A DNA stretch of 64,000 nucleotides from an uncultured Rhodospirillales bacterium (GTDB lineage: Bacteria; Pseudomonadota; Alphaproteobacteria; Acetobacterales; Acetobacteraceae). The stretch spans positions 1 to 64,000 of the forward strand of contig CAIYSR010000044.1 in the NCBI GenBank assembly GCA_903928895.1. The letters run 5' to 3'. The position numbers and the translations under genes are program-made. Below, one piece after another: positions 59,457 through 64,000 of this stretch (positions are counted from its first letter, which is position 1; every line of letters starts with the position of its first letter). The notes under the pieces were generated by a model, which saw only the letters and a program-made list of their open reading frames with translations, was not told the DNA's origin and ran no database searches.

Positions 59457-60701
59457 TTATCCTTCGATCTGCACCAGCCGGTGGTGCTTGCGGCCCGATG
59501 AGAGGCGCACGCCGGCGCGCAAGGCGGCTTCCGCCACGGCGAGAGCTTCGTCCTTTACCGGCGCGTCGTCGAGCCGGGCGCCGCCGCCGCGGATCAGGCG
59601 GCGGGCCTCGGCGTTGCTGGCCACCAGGCCGGAGAGCGCGAGGAGGCGGAAGATCGGGATCGCCCCGTCGGCGAGTTCGCCGGCCGGGATGGCGATGCGG
59701 GGAACGTCGCCGCCGATGCCGTCCTCGAAGGTTTTCCGTGCGGTCTCGGCGGCCTGCTCGGCGGCGGCGCGGCCGTGCAGGATGGCGGTGGCTTCGGTGG
59801 CGAGGATCTTCTTGGCTTCGTTGATCTCGGCACCGCCAAGGGCCTCCAGCCGGGCGATCTCGGCGAGCGGCAGGTCGGTGAACAATTTGAGGAAGCGGCC
59901 GACATCGGCGTCCTCGGTGTTGCGCCAGTATTGCCAGTAGTCGAAGACCGGCACGCGATCCTCGGCGAGCCAGACGGCGCCCTTGGCGGTCTTGCCCATT
60001 TTGGCGCCCGACGAGGTGGCGATCAGCGGGGTGGTGAGCCCGAAGACCTGCCTGGAGTCGGTGCGGCGGACGAGGTCGATGCCGGAGACGATGTTGCCCC
60101 ATTGGTCCGAGCCGCCCAGTTGCAGGGTGACGCCGTAGCGGCGGTTGAGTTCGCGGAAATCGTAGCTTTGCAGGATGGAGTAGTTGAATTCGAGGAAGGT
60201 GAGGCCCTGGTCGCGTTCGAGGCGGGATTTGACGCTGTCGAAGCCGAGCATGCGGTTGACCGAGAAATGGACGCCGACTTCGCGGAGCAGGCGGATGTAG
60301 CTGAGTTCCTCGAGCCACTCGGCATTGTCGGGCATGATGGCGTCGGTCGGGCCGTCGCCGAAGGTCATGAGTTTTTCGATGTTGCGGCGGATGCCGGCCT
60401 TGTTGAGCGCGATCTGCTCGTCGGTCAGGAGCTGGCGGGCCTCCTCGCGGAAGGAGGGGTCCCCGATCTTGGTGGTGCCGCCACCGAGCAGCGGGATGGG
60501 CCGGTGGCCGTGGCGCTGCATCAGGCGCAGGAGCATGAGCGAAACCATGCTGCCGACATGGAGACTGTCGGCGGTGCAGTCGAAGCCGATATAGCCGGAG
60601 ACCACGCCGGACTTGAGGGCGGTTGCGAGGCCCTCGGTGTCGGTGCATTGGAAGACGAAGCCGCGGGCGGTGGCTTCGTGGAGGAAGGCATCGGTGGTCA
60701 T
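59457..60701 (-). CDS. tyrS: Tyrosyl-tRNA synthetase
   Basis: 414-aa class I synthetase. The HIGH motif appears as DSLHVGSM, tyrosine site residues are in [10 protein letters not shown] and [14 protein letters not shown], and the KMSKS loop as AKMGKT. The C-terminal S4-like RNA-binding domain ([18 protein letters not shown]) is present. The ATG at 60701 gives the normal N-terminus; the open frame runs further upstream without support. Divergent from anmK with 57 bp between, an arrangement conserved in related genomes. Confidence 0.95.
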   Translation of the reverse strand: MTTDAFLHEATARGFVFQCTDTEGLATALKSGVVSGYIGFDCTADSLHVGSMVSLMLLRLMQRHGHRPIPLLGGGTTKIGDPSFREEARQLLTDEQIALNKAGIRRNIEKLMTFGDGPTDAIMPDNAEWLEELSYIRLLREVGVHFSVNRMLGFDSVKSRLERDQGLTFLEFNYSILQSYDFRELNRRYGVTLQLGGSDQWGNIVSGIDLVRRTDSRQVFGLTTPLIATSSGAKMGKTAKGAVWLAEDRVPVFDYWQYWRNTEDADVGRFLKLFTDLPLAEIARLEALGGAEINEAKKILATEATAILHGRAAAEQAAETARKTFEDGIGGDVPRIAIPAGELADGAIPIFRLLALSGLVASNAEARRLIRGGGARLDDAPVKDEALAVAEAALRAGVRLSSGRKHHRLVQIEG

Positions 60702-60758
60702 TTGTCTGGTTCCGGGTTTGGGCGGTCTTGCCGGTAGCATAAAGGGGGGAGCGTGAAA

Positions 60759-61832
60759 ATGCTGCGCTGCATCGGGCTGATGAGCGGCACCTCGCTCGAC
60801 GGGGTGGACGCGGCCTGGATCGAGACCGACGGGGTGCAAGTGGGGGCATTCGGGCCGGCGCTGACGTTGCCGTATGACGACGTGCTCAGGGGGGATTTGC
60901 GGGGGTTGCTGGATCTGGCGCCGGGGATTGAGCGGGGGGATGCGTTTCTGCTGGATGTAGAGCGGCGGTTGACGGCGCGGCATGTCGAGGCGGTGGCTGC
61001 GATTGGCCGCGCGGCCGATTTGATCGGGTTTCATGGGCAGACGATTCTGCATCAGCCGCGGCGTCGGTTCACCTGGCAGATCGGCGATGCGGCGGCTTTG
61101 GCGGCGGCGACGGGGGTGGATGTGGCGTTTGATTTCCGCTCGGCCGATGTGGCCGCCGGGGGCGAGGGGGCGCCGCTGGTGCCGGTGTATCACCAGGCGC
61201 TGGCAGGGGCGTTGGAGAAGCCGGTGGCGGTGTTGAATATCGGGGGGGTCGGCAATGTGACGTGGATCGGGGCGCATGGCGGGTTGCTGGCGTTCGATAC
61301 CGGGCCGGGGAATGGGCCGCTGGATGACTGGGCGGCCAAGCATTCCAATATGGGGTTCGATGCGGATGGGGTGTTGTCGGCGCAGGGGGTGGTGGACGCA
61401 GCGGTGTTGGGGCGGTTGATGGCGCATCCTTATTTTGCGCGGCCGGCGCCGAAATCGCTGGATCGGCTGGACTTCTCGCGGGCTCTGGCGGCGAGCGGGG
61501 TGGAGGGGCTGTCGGCCGCGGATGGGGCGGCGACGCTGGTGGCGTTTACCGCCGCTTCGATCGCGGCGGGGCGGTTGCCGGGGCCGGTGACACGGTGGCT
61601 GGTGACGGGAGGGGGGCGGCACAATCCGACCATCATGGCGGCGTTGCAGGCGCGGCTCGGGGTGAGGGTCGAGAAGGTGGAGGCGGTGGGGTGGGACGGG
61701 GATGCGCTGGAGGCGCAGTGTTTCGGGTTTTTGGCGGCGCGCGTGGTGGCAGGGTTGCCGCTGAGTTTTCCGGGGACGACGGGGGTGCCGGCGGCTATGG
61801 TGGGCGGGCGGATTGTGAGGGGCGGGCGATGA
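60759..61832 (+). CDS. anmK: Anhydro-N-acetylmuramic acid kinase
   Basis: 357 aa from the ATG at 60759, nine bases after a strong AGGGGGGA; an in-frame GTG at 60753 is too close to it. The enzyme phosphorylates and opens 1,6-anhydroMurNAc in peptidoglycan recycling. ASKHA-fold signatures: [43 protein letters not shown] and [13 protein letters not shown]. Codons end mostly in G (ccg ggg ccg gtg), unlike the C-ending suf and lys genes. Confidence 0.93.
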   Translation: MLRCIGLMSGTSLDGVDAAWIETDGVQVGAFGPALTLPYDDVLRGDLRGLLDLAPGIERGDAFLLDVERRLTARHVEAVAAIGRAADLIGFHGQTILHQPRRRFTWQIGDAAALAAATGVDVAFDFRSADVAAGGEGAPLVPVYHQALAGALEKPVAVLNIGGVGNVTWIGAHGGLLAFDTGPGNGPLDDWAAKHSNMGFDADGVLSAQGVVDAAVLGRLMAHPYFARPAPKSLDRLDFSRALAASGVEGLSAADGAATLVAFTAASIAAGRLPGPVTRWLVTGGGRHNPTIMAALQARLGVRVEKVEAVGWDGDALEAQCFGFLAARVVAGLPLSFPGTTGVPAAMVGGRIVRGGR

Positions 61833-62233
61833 GGATGACCGGCGGGTGTTTGTGCGGCGGGCTGCGCTATGTGATCGAGGGGGCGCCGTCGTTCGCGGGG
61901 TATTGTTGTTGCGCGGATTGCCGGAAGGCTTCGGGGTCGGGGTTTGTCGGATTCATGGGGGTGGATGCGGGGCGGGTGCGGTTCAGCGGGGAGGCGCGGG
62001 CGTTCGCGTCGCCGGCGGCGGGGGGGCGGGTGGCGGTGCGGAATTTTTGTCCGGTGTGTGGCGGGTTGGTGTACGGGGGAACGATCGGGGTGGATGGGTT
62101 TCACACGGTCTATGCCGGGTCGCTCGACGATGCGGCGGGATTTCGGCCGACGATGGCGATTTTCCTGCGGGACAAGCCGGAGTGGGTGGTGCTGCCGGAG
62201 GGGCTGGTGCTGTTCGATACGATGCCTGCCTGA
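61829..62233 (+). CDS. GFA domain-containing protein
   Basis: 134-aa zinc protein of the glutathione-dependent formaldehyde-activating (GFA) family. The cysteines follow the family pattern: [24 protein letters not shown] and [10 protein letters not shown]. The ATG at 61829 overlaps the anmK stop by 4 bases; a second ATG at 61835 is possible. Many GFA proteins do not act on formaldehyde, so the substrate is open. It shares the G-ending codon bias of anmK. Confidence 0.88.
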   Translation: MRMTGGCLCGGLRYVIEGAPSFAGYCCCADCRKASGSGFVGFMGVDAGRVRFSGEARAFASPAAGGRVAVRNFCPVCGGLVYGGTIGVDGFHTVYAGSLDDAAGFRPTMAIFLRDKPEWVVLPEGLVLFDTMPA

Positions 62234-62295
62234 ACGGTTGCATGGGCGGGCGTCCAGCCTACATATTGGGGAACCATATTTGGGGAGGAAATAAG

Positions 62296-62955
62296 ATGAC
62301 GCTGCGGATCAATTCCGAGGCTCCGAACTTCACGGCCGAGACCACCGAGGGGAAGATCAACTTCCACGAGTGGATCGGCGATCACTGGTGCATCCTGTTC
62401 AGCCATCCCAAGGACTTCACGCCGGTGTGCACGACCGAGCTGGGGTATATGGCGGGGCTGAAGCCGGAGTTCGACAAGCGCAACACCAAAATCATCGGGC
62501 TGAGCGTCGATCCGGTCGCGAACCATGCGCGGTGGGCGGCGGATATCGAGGAGACCCAGGGGCATGCGGTGAACTACCCGATGATCGGGGACACCGACCT
62601 CAATGTGGCTGTGCTGTATGACATGCTGCCGGAGATCCCGGGGGGGACCTCGGAGGGCCGGACGGCGGCGGATAATGCGACGGTGCGGTCGGTGTTCGTG
62701 ATCGGGCCGGACAAGAAGATCAAGGCGATGCTGGTGTATCCGATGAGCACCGGGCGGAATTTCGACGAGGTGCTGCGGATCCTCGACTCGTGCCAGTTGA
62801 CGCTGAAACACACGGTGGCGACGCCGGTGAACTGGCGGCCCGGCCAGGACGTGATCATTCCGCCGGCGGTGTCGGACGAGGCGGCCAAGGCGAAATATCC
62901 GGGTGGGTGGAAGACGGTGAAGCCGTATCTGCGGGTGATCGCCCAGCCGGAATAG
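62296..62955 (+). CDS. 1-Cys peroxiredoxin (Prx6 type)
   Basis: 219-aa cytosolic peroxidase reducing H2O2 and organic hydroperoxides. The peroxidatic Cys45 is in HPKDFTPVCTTELG; no second resolving cysteine of the typical 2-Cys position is present (a Cys in DSCQLTLKH lies elsewhere). The C-terminal dimerisation domain (WRPGQDVIIPPAVSDE and GWKTVKPYLRV) identifies the Prx6/AhpC-TSA 1-Cys group. GGGGAGGAAA precedes the ATG at 62296. Single gene, 62 bp after the GFA gene. Confidence 0.93.
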   Translation: MTLRINSEAPNFTAETTEGKINFHEWIGDHWCILFSHPKDFTPVCTTELGYMAGLKPEFDKRNTKIIGLSVDPVANHARWAADIEETQGHAVNYPMIGDTDLNVAVLYDMLPEIPGGTSEGRTAADNATVRSVFVIGPDKKIKAMLVYPMSTGRNFDEVLRILDSCQLTLKHTVATPVNWRPGQDVIIPPAVSDEAAKAKYPGGWKTVKPYLRVIAQPE

Positions 62956-63060
62956 GCTGGCCGGGTTTTCGGGAATGGCCGGCGCGCGGCGGTTTCGCTG
63001 CGCTGCCGGTCGTTTATGTTTTGTAAGTGGAACGATCTAGATATGCGAAGGTGGCCGGGG

Positions 63061-63627
63061 TCAGCGGGCTTTTGAAAAGATGGGGTGGTTGGGGGTGAGG
63101 ATCGGGCTTCCCCACCGCAGCGCCGGCCGCTCCGGCGCCGGCGGGGGCGGAAGAGATGGCGTGCTGACGGGTTTGGGCGGTTTGGCGGGTTTCGGGGCGG
63201 GGGGTGGCGGGTCGCCCGGCATCTGGACGCCGAGCATGTGGCAGAGCGGGCGGAGGATGCGGTTGGCCTGGGGGGCGGCGGCGAGGAAGTCGGCGAGGTC
63301 GGGGCTACCGGCGAGGAGGTATTGGAGCTGGGAGGCGCAGCCGGCGGTTTCGTGGCCGGTGGCGAAGACGAGCCAGGCCCGGGTGGTGGGGAAGAAGGGT
63401 TTGGGGCGGCTGGGGCGGGCCTGGCCGGCGCGGGATTTGCGGGGTTTGGGCAGGGTGTTGGCGCGCCAGCGGGCGAAGAGGGTTTCGAAGCGGGCGATGC
63501 TGCGGCCGACGCGGGTCCAGACCAAAGTGAGGAGGGGGATGCGGGCGTGATCGCGGGCCATGGCGCGGCCGAGGGCGGCGCGCAGGTTGGTGAGGATGGT
63601 GCGGAAGGAGGTGGAGAGGACGAACAT
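63061..63627 (-). CDS. Hypothetical protein with Pro/Ala-rich tail
   Basis: 188 aa, unrecognised. The N-terminal 80 residues are helical and basic (RAALGRAMARDHARIP, RSIARFETLFARWRANTLPK), followed by a Lys/Pro-rich stretch, a helical middle (LADFLAAAPQANRILRPL) with two cysteines, and a Pro-rich C-terminus. The basic N-terminus resembles proteins reported only as hypothetical in acid-tolerant Acetobacteraceae (recollection, unverified). The ATG at 63627 is 3 bases after the predicted transcript start. No signal peptide; possibly nucleic-acid associated (guess). Confidence 0.6.
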   Translation of the reverse strand: MFVLSTSFRTILTNLRAALGRAMARDHARIPLLTLVWTRVGRSIARFETLFARWRANTLPKPRKSRAGQARPSRPKPFFPTTRAWLVFATGHETAGCASQLQYLLAGSPDLADFLAAAPQANRILRPLCHMLGVQMPGDPPPPAPKPAKPPKPVSTPSLPPPPAPERPALRWGSPILTPNHPIFSKAR

Positions 63628-63636
63628 GTTGGTGAT

Positions 63637-63665
63637 TATTTATAACTAGTCGGGGCGGATGTCAA
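63637..63665 (-). promoter_or_regulatory. Sigma-70 type promoter for the 63061-63627 gene
   Basis: On the minus strand TTGACA (63665-63660), 17 bases, then TAAATA (63642-63637). The predicted start near 63630 leaves a leader of only about 3 bases before the ATG. Confidence 0.6.
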
Positions 63666-63733
63666 GGGGCAAGCACCCATCGCGGGGCGAAACTGTGTAA
63701 AGTTTCCCGACAATCGCCGCGTAGGCACAAAAC

Positions 63734-63763
63734 GGGAGCGGCCATCAGGCCTCTCCCGCTCCC
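63734..63763 (-). terminator. Terminator of the PEP-CTERM gene
   Basis: Stem GGGAGCGG / CCGCTCCC with a 14-base loop; on the minus strand it is followed by GTTTTG, so it probably ends transcription of the gene entering from the right edge. Confidence 0.6.
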
Positions 63764-63787
63764 ACGCGCAGGTTTTTGACGGAAGGA

Positions 63788-64000
63788 TCAGCCGGCGCGG
63801 CGGCGGCGCAGCCATCCGAGGCCGGTGAGGCCGGCGCCGAGGATCGCCATCGAGGCGGGCTCCGGCACGTCGACGTTGGCCGTGCCGGTGACGGACAGGG
63901 CGACGAAATCCGGGTCCGTGTCTGACGCCCTCAATAACGTTGCAGGACCATTGGATAGCACCAGCGGATCATCGGCCCCGAGGGCAAGGCTATTGGCGAA
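63788..64000 (-). CDS. PEP-CTERM sorting-domain protein (5' part outside window)
   Basis: Last 70 residues of a minus-strand gene running off the right edge. The C-terminus is a classic PEP-CTERM signal: VPEPASMAILGAGLTGLG as hydrophobic helix after the VPEP motif, then WLRRRRAG. Such proteins are exported, recognised by an exosortase and processed at PEP, often in exopolysaccharide contexts. The upstream visible part (DPDFVALSVTGTANVD) is beta-rich. No exosortase gene is in the window. Confidence 0.88.
   Translation of the reverse strand, partial: FANSLALGADDPLVLSNGPATLLRASDTDPDFVALSVTGTANVDVPEPASMAILGAGLTGLGWLRRRRAG

Overview
The window looks like a chromosomal segment of a high-GC alphaproteobacterium, most probably of the Acetobacteraceae. 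This is inferred from protein content and gene order (lysA next to a TIGR02302 protein, ialB-rlmN, comF-grxC-DUF1178, tyrS divergent from anmK, a SUF-only Fe-S operon with an Rrf2 regulator) and from a dense set of short hairpin repeats. No rRNA, tRNA or CRISPR array was seen. Most of the window is ordinary core chromosome with tightly packed operons, and many genes overlap by 4 bases (ATGA or GTGA).

Layout. 1-6.8 kb: a glycosyltransferase cut by the left edge, then a complete dipeptide-type ABC importer (substrate protein, two permeases, two ATPases) on the minus strand. 6.9-12 kb: a class I methyltransferase, a four-domain rhodanese, comF, grxC, a DUF1178 protein and a radical SAM/SPASM protein. 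12.2-21.2 kb: hflX, then a divergent locus. On its minus side are DUF2892, an NnrU/PEMT-like methyltransferase, ccoG and an AhpD-like gene; on its plus side are a BigR/SqrR-like ArsR repressor and a two-gene RND efflux system. 21.2-23.4 kb: three overlapping minus-strand genes headed by a papain-like cysteine-peptidase-like protein. 23.9-30.1 kb: an orphan Tat-type substrate-binding protein, rlmN, ialB, a MarR regulator, a SpoU methylase, an M20 peptidase and a NIPSNAP protein. 30.3-37.7 kb: the Rrf2-sufBCDSUT-sufA operon followed by cysE. 37.7-41.2 kb: murJ, then glnK-amtB behind a clear NtrC site and sigma-54 promoter. 41.3-51.6 kb: a GNAT, a flavin reductase, lysA, TIGR02302, a thiolase, a phosphoesterase and parE.

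The accessory-looking part is 51.7-59.4 kb. It holds a decayed REP-associated tyrosine transposase with a 176-bp duplication enclosing an orphan low-GC gene, a small zinc-ribbon/membrane gene pair, and a minus-strand operon in which a nitrile hydratase/thiocyanate hydrolase is encoded by three separate genes (beta-N, beta-C, alpha), followed by gamma-glutamyltranspeptidase and a uronate-dehydrogenase-like gene. The right end carries tyrS, anmK, a GFA protein, a 1-Cys peroxiredoxin, an unknown gene and the C-terminus of a PEP-CTERM protein.

The most notable points are: the split nitrile hydratase operon and its partners; the papain-like three-gene unit; the persulfide-sensor-like divergent locus; and an AT-rich hairpin repeat, in about a dozen copies, whose stems differ by compensatory base changes although the repeat does not have the layout of an intrinsic terminator.
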